A stretch of DNA of 64,000 nucleotides from ZC4RG29 sp964521255 (lineage in GTDB: Bacteria; Bacteroidota; Bacteroidia; Cytophagales; Cyclobacteriaceae): positions 76,460-140,459 of the forward strand of contig CAZFRM010000016.1 of the NCBI GenBank assembly GCA_964521255.1, in the 5' to 3' direction. This document shows positions 44,858-53,228 of this stretch, piece by piece. The notes below the pieces were generated by a model. It saw only the letters and a list, made by a program, of their open reading frames with translations, did no database searches and was not told the DNA's origin. Each line of letters starts with the position of its first letter. The stretch's first letter is position 1. The position numbers and the translations under genes are program-made.

Positions 44858-45058
44858 CTGCAAAAAAATGGCAATTCCCGACAATGATAAAAAGACATTC
44901 GATCATAACAAAGCGGAAGAATTTGCTTCTGGTTTGCTGAAATTTTAGTTATTAAAGTTATGATAATCAGTTACTTAATCATAAAACAGGTAAAAAGTTA
45001 ACATACAGTTAACACTCCAAAGGCGAATTACAATTAGATTGCACGGCAATATAAACCT

Positions 45059-46471
45059 ATGTTCGAACTTGATCTCTCGCACACCATACTGCTAATTCTT
45101 TGCCTTGTTGCTGCCTGTGGTTTTGAATTTGTTAATGGCTTTCATGATACAGCCAATGCCGTTGCAACCGTGATCTATACTAATTCCCTAAAGCCCTGGG
45201 TTGCTGTTATTCTTTCCGGTTGTTTTAATTTCCTTGGCGTTTGGTTTGGCGGAATAGCTGTGGCAATTGGTATAGTGAATCTTCTTCCTGTTGAATCGCT
45301 CGTTGATCAGACCGTTGCACACAGTCTCGCTATGGTGATGGCGTTGCTGTTAAGCGCAATCTTTTGGAATCTCCTCACCTGGTATTTTGGTATCCCCTGC
45401 TCCAGCTCACATACATTAATAGGATCTATTCTCGGCGTTGGCGTAGCCTTTTCGTTAATTCCCGGTGCAACCGAAGCTGCTGTAAACTGGTCGAAAGCTG
45501 CGGATATTGGAATGTCACTTTTGATTTCTCCGCTTTTTGGTTTTTCGATGACCATCATATTGATGTTTATCATTCGAAGTCTCACGAAGAAAACTTCGTA
45601 CGGTGACAGCCTGTTCAAAGAGCCGAAGAAGAATGCTCCACCGCCAACATGGATCAGGGCTATCCTCATTCTTACCTGTACGAGCGTGAGCTTTTCACAC
45701 GGCTCAAACGATGGTCAAAAAGGTGTTGGACTTGTTATGTTGATTCTCATTGGAATTGTACCTGCGTATTTCGCGCTGCAATCATCAATGAATCCTTCTT
45801 CATTAACCCCTCCACTTCAACGGATAGAACATGTTCTTAATACGATTAACGATTCTCCATTGTCAGCAACCGATAAGGACAAGCTTGCCCAATCAAAAGC
45901 GCTCACTGATAACCTGATGAACAAAATCTATGGTATCACCTCAGTTGAGGCCATTGCCAAAGAGGAACGGTTTCTCATCCGTAAAGATATTATGATCCTC
46001 AATCGTAATGTCAAAGATCTGCTTGGTATACCTGAAGTGAGTATAAGCGAACAAGCCCGTACGGAAATGCGTTCTAATCTTTCATCCATTCTAAAAATTA
46101 CAGATTATTCACCCAAGTGGGTTATTCTGATGATTTCAATTTCACTGGGGTCTGGAACCATGATCGGTTGGAAGAGAATTGTAAAAACAGTTGGCGAAAA
46201 AATTGGAAAGGAACACCTTACCTATGCACAGGGCGCTTCCGCTGAAATAGTAACCGCCAGTACCATTGCCCTGTCAACAAGCCTGGGTCTTCCGGTAAGT
46301 ACCACTCACGTTTTGTCGTCGGGAATTGCAGGAAGCATGGTGGCCAGTAAGGGGATAAAAAACTTACAGGCCGACACGGTACGCAACATTCTTCTTGCCT
46401 GGTTCCTTACCCTTCCGGTAGTGATGATCCTTGCCGGGACATTGTTCCTGATCTTCAGGGCTATTCTTTGA
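45059..46471 (+). CDS. Inorganic phosphate transporter, PiT family
   Basis: This inner-membrane protein imports phosphate, probably with H+ or Na+. Both inverted signatures are present: FVNGFHDTANAVAT in the first half and FSHGSNDGQKGVGLV in the second. SSSHTLIGSILG and VSTTHVLSSGIAGSM are the paired re-entrant loops. A hydrophilic insert of about 100 residues (SSLTPPLQRIEHVLN to SILKITDYS) interrupts the second half, as in other Bacteroidota PiT proteins. No phoU-like gene is adjacent. Confidence 0.93.
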   Translation: MFELDLSHTILLILCLVAACGFEFVNGFHDTANAVATVIYTNSLKPWVAVILSGCFNFLGVWFGGIAVAIGIVNLLPVESLVDQTVAHSLAMVMALLLSAIFWNLLTWYFGIPCSSSHTLIGSILGVGVAFSLIPGATEAAVNWSKAADIGMSLLISPLFGFSMTIILMFIIRSLTKKTSYGDSLFKEPKKNAPPPTWIRAILILTCTSVSFSHGSNDGQKGVGLVMLILIGIVPAYFALQSSMNPSSLTPPLQRIEHVLNTINDSPLSATDKDKLAQSKALTDNLMNKIYGITSVEAIAKEERFLIRKDIMILNRNVKDLLGIPEVSISEQARTEMRSNLSSILKITDYSPKWVILMISISLGSGTMIGWKRIVKTVGEKIGKEHLTYAQGASAEIVTASTIALSTSLGLPVSTTHVLSSGIAGSMVASKGIKNLQADTVRNILLAWFLTLPVVMILAGTLFLIFRAIL

Positions 46472-46516
46472 ATCATCTAATAGCGAAGAATCTCAGATGG
46501 TAGAGACGTAGTCTGT

Positions 46517-46604
46517 GTAGAGACGCAATGCATTGCGTCTCTACATATTACCTCCCATTGCATGGCGTCTCTACACATTACCTCCCATTGCATGGCGTCT
46601 CGAC
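46517..46604. repeat. 28-base palindrome followed by two 30-base tandem units
   Basis: 46517-46544 is a perfect palindrome (GTAGAGACGCAATG and complement), sister to the one at 140-167. Two 30-base units follow (46545-46574 and 46575-46604), each reading ATTACCTCCC, ATTGCATGGCGTCTC and then a short tail, so each ends in a copy of one palindrome arm. The units differ at two positions. Confidence 0.88.
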
Positions 46605-46688
46605 AGCACATTCCTGTCCTTCTTGTGGTAAGGATTTTAACCTTAAACTTTAACCATTATCTTAGCATTCTTTTAACAATTCAATCGA

Positions 46689-47687
46689 ATGCATTACTCT
46701 AAGATAGTCGGGCTCGGACATCACGTACCTGAAAAGATTATCACTAACGATTACCTCTCCTCCATAATAGATACCAACGATGCGTGGATAATTGAGCGCA
46801 CCGGAATAAAGGAAAGAAGATTTATTGATCCTGCTAAAGATACTGTAGCCAACATGGCTGCCAGGGCAACCAGGATGGCGTTGGAAAGAGCTGGTCTCAC
46901 CGAAAAAGATATTGAGTTTATTGTCTTTGCTACCATCACACCGGATTATTTTTTCCCGGGCTCCGGAGTTTTACTGCAACGTGAGCTCGGCCTTGCAGGA
47001 ATTGGCGCATTGGATGTTCGCAATGCCTGCTCAGGTTTTATCTATGCAATCTCCATCGCCGATCAATTCATCAAAACAGGAATGTATAAAACCATTCTTG
47101 TGATTGGAGCAGAAATTCAATCCACTGCGCTCGACCTTACAACACGCGGAAGAAACACGGCTGTAATTTTTGGTGATGGTGCAGGGGCTGCCATACTTCA
47201 GGCATCCGATAAGCCTGGTATTCTTTCTACTCACCTTCACTCAGACGGAAGGTTCGCTGAAGAACTTTATGTGAAAGATCCCGGCAGCAGCCGGCCTCAT
47301 GAAGAAAGACAACCCGAACAAATTCTTGATACAACAACATTTAAGGTAGTAATGAATGGCAACCAGGTTTTCAAGCACGCTGTCGTACGTTTTATGGAAG
47401 TAATCCAGGAAGCCCTTGATGCTAACAAATTAAAAAAGGAAGATATCAATTTGCTGGTACCTCACCAGGCAAACTTAAGAATCAGTCAGTACATACAGGA
47501 GAAATTAAACTTATCCGATAAACAGGTTTACAACAACATTATGCGCTATGGCAATACTACTGCTGCATCAATACCCATTGCATTAAGTGAAGCATGGTCG
47601 GAAGGGAAAGTTAAATCAAATGATTTGGTTTGCCTTGCAGCGTTTGGAAGTGGATTCACCTGGGCGTCGGCGTTGATCAGATGGTGA
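46689..47687 (+). CDS. fabH: Beta-ketoacyl-ACP synthase III
   Basis: The enzyme condenses an acyl-CoA with malonyl-ACP to start fatty-acid synthesis. The catalytic triad is Cys114 in RNACSGFIYA, His259 in VPHQANLRI and Asn289 in RYGNTTAASIP. The FGDGAGAAIL and ERTGIKERRF motifs are also present. Length (332) is normal. Bacteroidota often hold several paralogues, and this copy is not next to plsX or rpmF, so it may serve a specialised primer. Confidence 0.93.
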   Translation: MHYSKIVGLGHHVPEKIITNDYLSSIIDTNDAWIIERTGIKERRFIDPAKDTVANMAARATRMALERAGLTEKDIEFIVFATITPDYFFPGSGVLLQRELGLAGIGALDVRNACSGFIYAISIADQFIKTGMYKTILVIGAEIQSTALDLTTRGRNTAVIFGDGAGAAILQASDKPGILSTHLHSDGRFAEELYVKDPGSSRPHEERQPEQILDTTTFKVVMNGNQVFKHAVVRFMEVIQEALDANKLKKEDINLLVPHQANLRISQYIQEKLNLSDKQVYNNIMRYGNTTAASIPIALSEAWSEGKVKSNDLVCLAAFGSGFTWASALIRW

Positions 47688-47734
47688 ATTTAGTTGACAT
47701 GCTGGTTGGTAGATCCAGTGCCTGGCTTAAAATT

Positions 47735-47790
47735 GGTCATTGGTCAGAAGTCATTGGAAATGCACTACCAATGACTATTGACTAATGACC
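47735..47790. repeat. Reiterated-word hairpin (GGTCATTG type)
   Basis: Two 23-base arms (47735-47757 and 47768-47790) pair with three mismatches around a ten-base loop. The arms repeat GTCATTG / GTCAGAA / GTCATTG. The loop AAATGCACTA resembles the loops at 14558 and 18520. It lies after fabH. Confidence 0.7.
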
Positions 47791-47836
47791 TTCTAATGAA
47801 ACAACAACCTCAACCCCTAACATATCTATTTTATAA

Positions 47837-48061
47837 ATGAAGACCTCATCCTACAACCCCAGTCCTCTTGAAGTTGATCTAGCCAATGCGCTATGCACCT
47901 TACAGAGAGAAATTCAAAAACATTTGATTGACAATGAAATCATCGACATGAAAAGTGAGATCAAAAAAGAAAATCCGCTGGTACGTTTTCAACTGCTCGA
48001 CAAAGATGGCGACCCACATGAAATAGTTGTGCGCATCATTCAGATTCCGGATAAATTCTAG
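47837..48061 (+). CDS. Small conserved-looking hypothetical protein
   Basis: The 74 residues (MKTSSYNPSPLEVDLANAL ... EIVVRIIQIPDKF) combine an amphipathic helix region with a short strand pair. Codon use resembles the neighbours. No family is recognised. It lies between fabH and gntP on the same strand but is separated from fabH by a terminator-like hairpin. Confidence 0.6.
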   Translation: MKTSSYNPSPLEVDLANALCTLQREIQKHLIDNEIIDMKSEIKKENPLVRFQLLDKDGDPHEIVVRIIQIPDKF

Positions 48062-48133
48062 GGGTTATAAACATTAATTGTTAATTGTTAATCGTAGGTG
48101 GAGATCACCACGGACTAAATACTCGAAACCCTC

Positions 48134-48173
48134 ACCCTAAACTTTAAACCTTAAACCTTAGACCTTAAACCCA
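48134..48173 (+). repeat. Tandem CCTTAAA-word tract before the GntP gene
   Basis: ACTTTAAACCTTAAACCTT, then AGACCTTAAACCC, is a near-tandem array of a seven-base word that ends a few bases before the ATG at 48177. It is almost free of G on the coding strand. A similar tract occurs before fabH (46636-46665). Confidence 0.65.
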
Positions 48174-48176
48174 ACC

Positions 48177-49490
48177 ATGTCATTAATCATTGTATTCTTT
48201 TGCATTGTGCTTTTGATATTGCTGATCACCCGCGTTAAGCTCAATGCGTTTCTTGCCTTCATAATTGTTTCAGCCCTGGCGGGTATACTGCTGGGCATGG
48301 ATCTTAAAACACTTTCAGGATCGTTGCGAAAAGGAATGGGCGATCTATTAGGATCCCTGGTGATTGTAATAGTCTCCGGAGCAATGTTAGGAAAACTGGT
48401 TGCTGAAAGCGGCGCAGCACAACGAATTGCTTCCGGACTCATGAAAATATTCGGAAAACGCTACATCAACTGGGCATTGATGGTAACAGGTTTTATTATA
48501 GGCATTCCTTTGTTTTATAACGTAGGCTTTGTGCTGGTGATACCCTTGATATTTTCTGTTGCCTACCAGGTTAACATGCCGGTAATTTATATTGGACTTC
48601 CCATGCTTACTGCTTTATCCGTTACGCATGGTTTTCTGCCACCGCATCCTGCACCGACTGCGTTAGTCGCTCAACTTGGCGCTGATATTGGCAAGACATT
48701 GTTGTATGGAATCGTTATTGCCATCCCAACAGTAATAATTGGCGGACCGCTCTTCGCTCCTACACTAAAGAAATTAAAAGCAAGACCACTTGAAACGTTT
48801 AAGCCCACTACATTACCCGAAGATCAATTGCCGGGATTAGGAATAAGTATTTTCTCCTCGCTGTTCCCGGTATTCCTTCTTGTTATCACAACCTTGCTCA
48901 AACCCCTAATGCACGGCAAAGGAAAACTGGGTGATGCATTATTATTCATAAGCGATGCAGATATCGTGATGTTCATCTCCCTCATGTTTGCAACGTATAC
49001 ACTTGGGATAAGAATGAGAATGAGCATACCCAAGATCATGGGAATTTATGGAGATGCCGTAAAAGACATTGCCATGATGTTGCTCATCATCGGCGGCGCA
49101 GGATCATTGAAACAAATTCTCATCGACAGTAATGTCAATGCCGATATCGTCACCCTGCTTAACGGATTGAATGCAAATCCACTTGTCCTGGGTTGGCTTA
49201 TTGCCGCGGTACTTCGTATCTGTCTTGGCTCTGCCACCGTTGCAGGAATTACAGCTGCCGGAATTGTTGCACCCATTGTTATCGCAGAATCAGTTGATCC
49301 GAATTTAATGGTGCTCTCGGTTGGCGCAGGAAGTTTATTGTTCTCGCATGTGAATGACGCGGGGTTCTGGCTCTTTAAAGAATATTTCAATCTCAGTATC
49401 AAAGACACCATGCGTTCGTGGTCAATTATGGAGACGATTGTTTCGGTGGTGGGGTTGATTTGTGTTTTGATATTGGATGTGTTTGTCTGA
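48177..49490 (+). CDS. Gluconate:H+ symporter, GntP family
   Basis: About twelve transmembrane helices and the family stretches VSGAMLGKLVAESGAAQRIA, GFIIGIPLFYNVGFVLVIPLIF, VTHGFLPPHPAPTALV and HVNDAGFWLFKEYF identify a GntP-type transporter for gluconate or a related hydroxy acid. No gluconate kinase or dehydratase gene is beside it, so the actual substrate is open. Confidence 0.92.
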   Translation: MSLIIVFFCIVLLILLITRVKLNAFLAFIIVSALAGILLGMDLKTLSGSLRKGMGDLLGSLVIVIVSGAMLGKLVAESGAAQRIASGLMKIFGKRYINWALMVTGFIIGIPLFYNVGFVLVIPLIFSVAYQVNMPVIYIGLPMLTALSVTHGFLPPHPAPTALVAQLGADIGKTLLYGIVIAIPTVIIGGPLFAPTLKKLKARPLETFKPTTLPEDQLPGLGISIFSSLFPVFLLVITTLLKPLMHGKGKLGDALLFISDADIVMFISLMFATYTLGIRMRMSIPKIMGIYGDAVKDIAMMLLIIGGAGSLKQILIDSNVNADIVTLLNGLNANPLVLGWLIAAVLRICLGSATVAGITAAGIVAPIVIAESVDPNLMVLSVGAGSLLFSHVNDAGFWLFKEYFNLSIKDTMRSWSIMETIVSVVGLICVLILDVFV

Positions 49491-49612
49491 ACCGGGATTT
49501 GTGGGATTAAGGGATTGTAGGATTTGAAATGGATAGAGATAAAGAGGAAATATCAGTAATAGATTTATTCGGTTGTGGCGGTGATTTTGCGGACGACCAC
49601 TAAACAAAACGA

Positions 49613-50539
49613 ATGACAAAAATAAAGGCAAATAAAGTTTTATTTATCAAGCTCGGACAAGGAGGTGAGTATGAAACTGACTGCATAGAAAAGCACCATA
49701 CATTAAGACTTGGTTACAGAGAAGTTGACCACCAACTTTGCATTGACCAGCATTGGGACAAAGTTCACGACTATTTCACGACAGAAGAAAATTCCAAAAC
49801 ATTTGTAGCGACAAGCCACACTAACCAAATCAAACAGTTTTACGAGGAAAACGAAAAGACACTTTGGATAACTTTTTACGCTAACAAACTTTGGTGGTGT
49901 TTTTCAAAACCTAAAATCACTTTACTTGCCGACAAAACTAAAACAAGACCGGTAATTGGAAAATGGTCGGACAAAGACATAAACGGAAATGTTTTGCTTG
50001 GCGGTAACATAAGCGGTAAGTTATTAAAGACACAAGGTTTCCGTGGGACAATTTGTAGTGTTCCGGCAGAAAAATATGCACTTGCAAAAATCAACTGTGA
50101 ACAAATGAAAGAAGTTGTTGAAGTTGAACAAGCAATGTTTAATCTCAAAACTAAACTGACTTTCTTAATTCAAAATTTGCAATGGAAAGACTTTGAAACT
50201 TTGGTGGACTTAATTTTTAGACAGGCAGGTTGGCAACGTGTTGGTGACAAAGGAAAGACGCAAAAGACTTTAGACCTTGAACTATTCGCACCAGTGACAG
50301 GAGAAAGAGCAATTGTGCAAATCAAAGCACAATCAGACTTGTTACAGTTTTTAGGCTATCAAGACCAATTTGCAACAATGAATGACTACGACAAGTTTTT
50401 TTATGTTGTTCATACAGCAAAAAATAATTTAACCAACTATCAAAACGACACAGAAACTAAACTCTACCTCGTTGACAAGGTGTCAGAATTGACAATATCG
50501 GCAGGGCTTGTAGAATGGGTAATAAAAAAGACTTCATAA
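49613..50539 (+). CDS. Solitary restriction-endonuclease-like protein (Mrr-like nuclease domain)
   Basis: The C-terminal domain starts at about residue 192 with WKDFETLVDLIFRQAGWQRVG, followed by KTLDLELFAPVTGERAIVQIKAQ. The Asp, the QIK lysine and the FETLV helix fit the Mrr-type PD-(D/E)xK nuclease fold. The N-terminal 170 residues (LRLGYREVDHQ, TLWITFYANKLWWCF, GKWSDKDINGNVL, FRGTICSV) resemble the recognition half of similar Bacteroidota proteins and may bind modified DNA. No methyltransferase is adjacent, which suits a type IV-like enzyme. Codon and base use are more AT-rich than in neighbours, suggesting transfer. Confidence 0.75.
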   Translation: MTKIKANKVLFIKLGQGGEYETDCIEKHHTLRLGYREVDHQLCIDQHWDKVHDYFTTEENSKTFVATSHTNQIKQFYEENEKTLWITFYANKLWWCFSKPKITLLADKTKTRPVIGKWSDKDINGNVLLGGNISGKLLKTQGFRGTICSVPAEKYALAKINCEQMKEVVEVEQAMFNLKTKLTFLIQNLQWKDFETLVDLIFRQAGWQRVGDKGKTQKTLDLELFAPVTGERAIVQIKAQSDLLQFLGYQDQFATMNDYDKFFYVVHTAKNNLTNYQNDTETKLYLVDKVSELTISAGLVEWVIKKTS

Positions 50540-50564
50540 TGGCGGACGAAAGAAAAACTACCGA

Positions 50565-50650
50565 CAATCGAGTAGACGGCCCGTGAGTCGTAAAACTCAC
50601 AGGTTCGCCTCTCACACCATCCCAAAAGCTTTCAGGATGGTTCATGAAAT
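50565..50650. repeat. 86-base structured repeat, copy 1
   Basis: The unit begins CAATCGAGTAGACGGCC, has a hairpin GTGAGT-cgtaaa-ACTCAC, then CGCCTCTCACACCATCCC and an AAAGCTTT-centred second palindrome, and ends in TTCATGAAAT. A second copy, about 88% identical by eye, is at 61506-61592. Both copies follow accessory genes directly. Confidence 0.85.
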
Positions 50651-50757
50651 TATGGGGATTGTCAATAACACACGATATTGCAAAAATGTAGAGACGGAAA
50701 AGCAATGACGACAGAAAACGAAAGACAGGCACATAATACGCTCAGACAAAATAGACT

Positions 50758-51513
50758 ATGAATGATAAAATAGTAATTTTTGGACTTCTTATATTTCTAT
50801 CTATACAAAATTGTACAATAAATACAACTGGCGACAAGTTATTAGGACATTGGCATAGAGTACCATCTGATAATTGGACCTATCGGACAATTGACATTGA
50901 AGACACTATTACAATTACTGACAAGTATGATTTACTGGGTGGAGCATATCTTGAATACACAAGATTAGACAAAAATGAAAAGCAAATACTGCCGACTAAT
51001 TTTTACGGGCAATCAACAATATTTTCAATTATAAATGACACCCTTACAATACGAGACAGTTTAGGAACATATAAATATGTTAAGTCGAGCTTAAACAATT
51101 GTTTAATTTTAGACAGATACGCTAATTGCAGTATTAAAATCCTTCTTGAAAATTCACACACGTCTGAGAATTACGGAATCTCTTATAAACAATTTTGTAG
51201 TGATGGTTTATTTATAGGAAAACTAAAACCTGATTCGAATTTTAGAGACAGCTTATCAAGGGCATTTCCAGATTCAATATTTATTCAAACCAGGGACGTT
51301 TTAATAAACTTAAGTGATATTCCAAAATTGTGTGAACAAGTAAGAAGAGTCTGTAGTGATAATAATAATCCATTAAATATTAATCTACATGCCGACATAA
51401 ATGTTCCAGGCAAATTTTTGAAACAAATTGAATCAGCAATTCCAGAGACTTTTTCAATACACACAGTTGTTAATGTAGACAACAAAGACATAGGACTGAA
51501 TAAGATAAGATGA
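50758..51513 (+). CDS. Hypothetical lipoprotein, AT-rich
   Basis: The N-terminus MNDKIVIFGLLIFLSIQNC is a lipoprotein signal. The first part (GHWHRVPSDNWTYRTIDIEDTITITDKYD) looks like a small lipocalin-type domain. The last 60 residues (INLHADINVPGKFLKQIES, HTVVNVDNKD) recall the periplasmic strand-helix unit of ExbD-like proteins, which is only a weak impression. Base composition is AT-rich as in the preceding nuclease gene. No function is assigned. Confidence 0.55.
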   Translation: MNDKIVIFGLLIFLSIQNCTINTTGDKLLGHWHRVPSDNWTYRTIDIEDTITITDKYDLLGGAYLEYTRLDKNEKQILPTNFYGQSTIFSIINDTLTIRDSLGTYKYVKSSLNNCLILDRYANCSIKILLENSHTSENYGISYKQFCSDGLFIGKLKPDSNFRDSLSRAFPDSIFIQTRDVLINLSDIPKLCEQVRRVCSDNNNPLNINLHADINVPGKFLKQIESAIPETFSIHTVVNVDNKDIGLNKIR

Positions 51514-51523
51514 CAAACGCGGG

Positions 51524-51643
51524 CATTGGATTGTACCAAACGGTTGGCACCTCCCCCATGTTGGCCTGAATGAAACTGATTTTACCAGGAGGACATTGGA
51601 ATTTCTAAACGATGAGTGGAGCAAAGAAGCATCACGAAATTGA
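51524..51643 (+). pseudogene. C-terminal remnant of an alpha/beta hydrolase
   Basis: The frame reads HWIVPNGWHLPHVGLNETD and then TRRTLEFLNDEWSKEASRN before a TGA. It matches the C-terminus of the intact hydrolase at 60669-61493 (LWIVPNGGHFPHLD, VSLEFLNGKWDKND), including the catalytic His. No upstream part of the gene remains; the preceding lipoprotein stop is 11 bases away. Confidence 0.75.
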
Positions 51644-51691
51644 AGAGGGCAAAGTACACTCTTGGGAACAATGTAACTTTATCTGTCATTA

Positions 51692-51724
51692 GTTAATAGT
51701 TTGGCCATCCCAATAACTATTAAC
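51692..51724. repeat. Hairpin of the GTTAATAGTT word family
   Basis: The arms GTTAATAGTT (51692-51701) and AACTATTAAC (51715-51724) are perfect complements. They are followed by further TTAACTGAT words that run into the repeat starting at 51731. Confidence 0.6.
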
Positions 51725-51730
51725 TGATTA

Positions 51731-51849
51731 ACTGATAACATCTAACTGGCTTGTAGCATTCGTGATCCTTTCATAAAAATCCATTTTTATGAACGCGGCT
51801 CGCATCAACAGGGGTGCTCATAGCATGCTCAATGAAAGAACATCGCATG
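51731..51849. repeat. 119-base direct repeat, copy 1 (left of the sigma-factor gene)
   Basis: From ACTGATAACATCTAACTGGC to GAACATCGCATG this is the same as 53193-53322 except for one base change and an 11-base gap. It contains a hairpin with arms TTCATAAAAA and TTTTTATGAA around TCCA. The right end seen in copy 2 is missing here. Confidence 0.9.
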
Positions 51850-51956
51850 AACGAGGTTTTTTATGCGACTCATTTCTTTAAATTTTTTGATTATTTCCTT
51901 ACTCTTTGTAAGAATGCGTTCCTTTAATAGTACTAATAGCATAAACAATCACTGTT

Positions 51957-52469
51957 GTGACGGAAAAGGAACAGAAGCATACCCTAGAAAATTGGCTTGA
52001 TCAGCACAAGTCACTAATCTTTAAAGTAGTTCGGGTCTACGCGTTTACGGCAATGGATAAGGAAGATCTTTTCCAGGAGATTGTCATCCAGGTATGGCTT
52101 TCCATTCCAACGTTCAGGCAAGAGTCTTCCGTTAGCACGTGGATATATCGTATCTCACTTAATACTGCTATTAAATGGGTAAGGAAAGAACGAAAGCATG
52201 TTCACGTAGAAACGCTTGACAACGTACAGCACATTTTGCTGGAAAGTGGGGTTAAAATGGATGAACGATTAGCGTGGCTCTATGAAGAAATTCACAAACT
52301 CGATGAAATTGATCGCTCCATTATTTTACTCCTACTGGACAATTTCAGCTACAAAGAGATGGCTGACATATTAGGTATCTCTGAATCTAATGTTGGTGTC
52401 AAGATCAATCGAATAAAAAAACAACTTATCTCAAAATCAAAAGAACCTGATTACCATGGAATTCGATGA
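51957..52469 (+). CDS. ECF-type RNA polymerase sigma factor
   Basis: Region 2 is recognisable in DKEDLFQEIVIQVWLSIPTFRQESSVSTWIYRISLNTAIKWVRKERK and region 4 in LDEIDRSIILLLLDNFSYKEMADILGISESNVGVKINRIKKQL. The 170 residues are typical. The start is GTG. Its end overlaps the next gene by 14 bases, so the membrane protein that follows is the likely partner or regulator. A nearly identical repeat flanks the pair on both sides. The regulon is unknown; the RND efflux genes downstream are an obvious candidate. Confidence 0.9.
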   Translation: MTEKEQKHTLENWLDQHKSLIFKVVRVYAFTAMDKEDLFQEIVIQVWLSIPTFRQESSVSTWIYRISLNTAIKWVRKERKHVHVETLDNVQHILLESGVKMDERLAWLYEEIHKLDEIDRSIILLLLDNFSYKEMADILGISESNVGVKINRIKKQLISKSKEPDYHGIR

Positions 52470-53025
52470 AATGAAAAAGATCTGGGATTTGCAAAACAAT
52501 GAGCTGGTATACAGCATCAATGAAAAAGCACTGCACAACCGCATTCAGGCAAAAAAGAAACAGGCTCAGCATATTACCAATGTTAGTGAGCTATTCTGGA
52601 TCATCGTGAATATCGGTGCCGCATGCCTTGTTTTTGGAGTGAATTTATACAAGCAGACCGGAAATATATTCATGTACTTACTATCGGCCTGGCTGCTCAG
52701 CAGCGCACTGTATGTGCTGGTGAATAGAATCCGTAGAATAAAGGGAAACTACCGGTTTGACCGTTCCTTGTGGGGTGACCTTAATCATGCCCTTTCGGTC
52801 GCAAGTTACCAGGTACGCCTGTCCATACTTGGAATGTGGAGCATTCTTCCTGTTGGAATACTTGTCATTCTCGGATTGTGGGAAGCAGGAGCATCGGTTT
52901 GGCTAACGGTAAGTGTACTGATCTTTCTTACTTTATCCTATTATGCCTCTGGATGGGAACACCGCATTTATAAAGCCAGGAAGGATGAGCTCGAAATTTT
53001 GAAGAACAAATTAGAAAACGAATAG
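52456..53025 (+). CDS. Membrane protein, probable partner of the ECF sigma factor
   Basis: The 189-residue protein begins with a cytoplasmic segment (MEFDEMKKIWDLQNNELVYSINEKALHNRIQAKKKQ) followed by four hydrophobic helices (about residues 45-60, 73-87, 119-138 and 145-160). The MKKIWDLQN start is common in Bacteroidota genes that follow ECF sigma factors. It lacks a recognisable zinc anti-sigma motif. The overlapping arrangement suggests it holds or signals to the sigma factor, by inference only. Confidence 0.7.
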   Translation: MEFDEMKKIWDLQNNELVYSINEKALHNRIQAKKKQAQHITNVSELFWIIVNIGAACLVFGVNLYKQTGNIFMYLLSAWLLSSALYVLVNRIRRIKGNYRFDRSLWGDLNHALSVASYQVRLSILGMWSILPVGILVILGLWEAGASVWLTVSVLIFLTLSYYASGWEHRIYKARKDELEILKNKLENE

Positions 53026-53108
53026 CCTAACGGTCATCTATCATAGGTATTTAAACACATACGTTTTATAGCCGAGCGTTACATGCAATGCAATTCTAAA
53101 ATAACCTT

Positions 53109-53228
53109 ATGAATAAAACTTTCTTACTTATCTCAATTATCCTATTGTCGAATATTGCGTTTGGACAACAACCATTTATAAAGATTCTGGTACTGATAAC
53201 ATCTAACTGGCTTCTGGCAAGCTTGTAG
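53109..53228 (+). pseudogene. 5' fragment of a secreted-protein gene cut by a repeat
   Basis: An ATG begins MNKTFLLISIILLSNIAFGQ, then QPFIKIL, a normal signal peptide and mature start. From 53193 the sequence becomes the direct repeat, and the frame stops within it after 39 codons. No remainder of the gene is found on the other side. It was probably the third gene of the sigma-factor operon. Confidence 0.65.

Noticed and set aside
49530..49604. Mini-frame MDRDKEEISVIDLFGCGG before the nuclease gene
   Set aside because: It has only 24 codons, lies beside a GGGATT-word tract, and nothing supports translation.
50457..50732. Minus-strand frame containing MNHPESFWDGVRGEPVSF, echoed at 61393-61587
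   Set aside because: The shared peptide is only the translation of the 86-base repeat, and the frames otherwise lie over real genes on the other strand.
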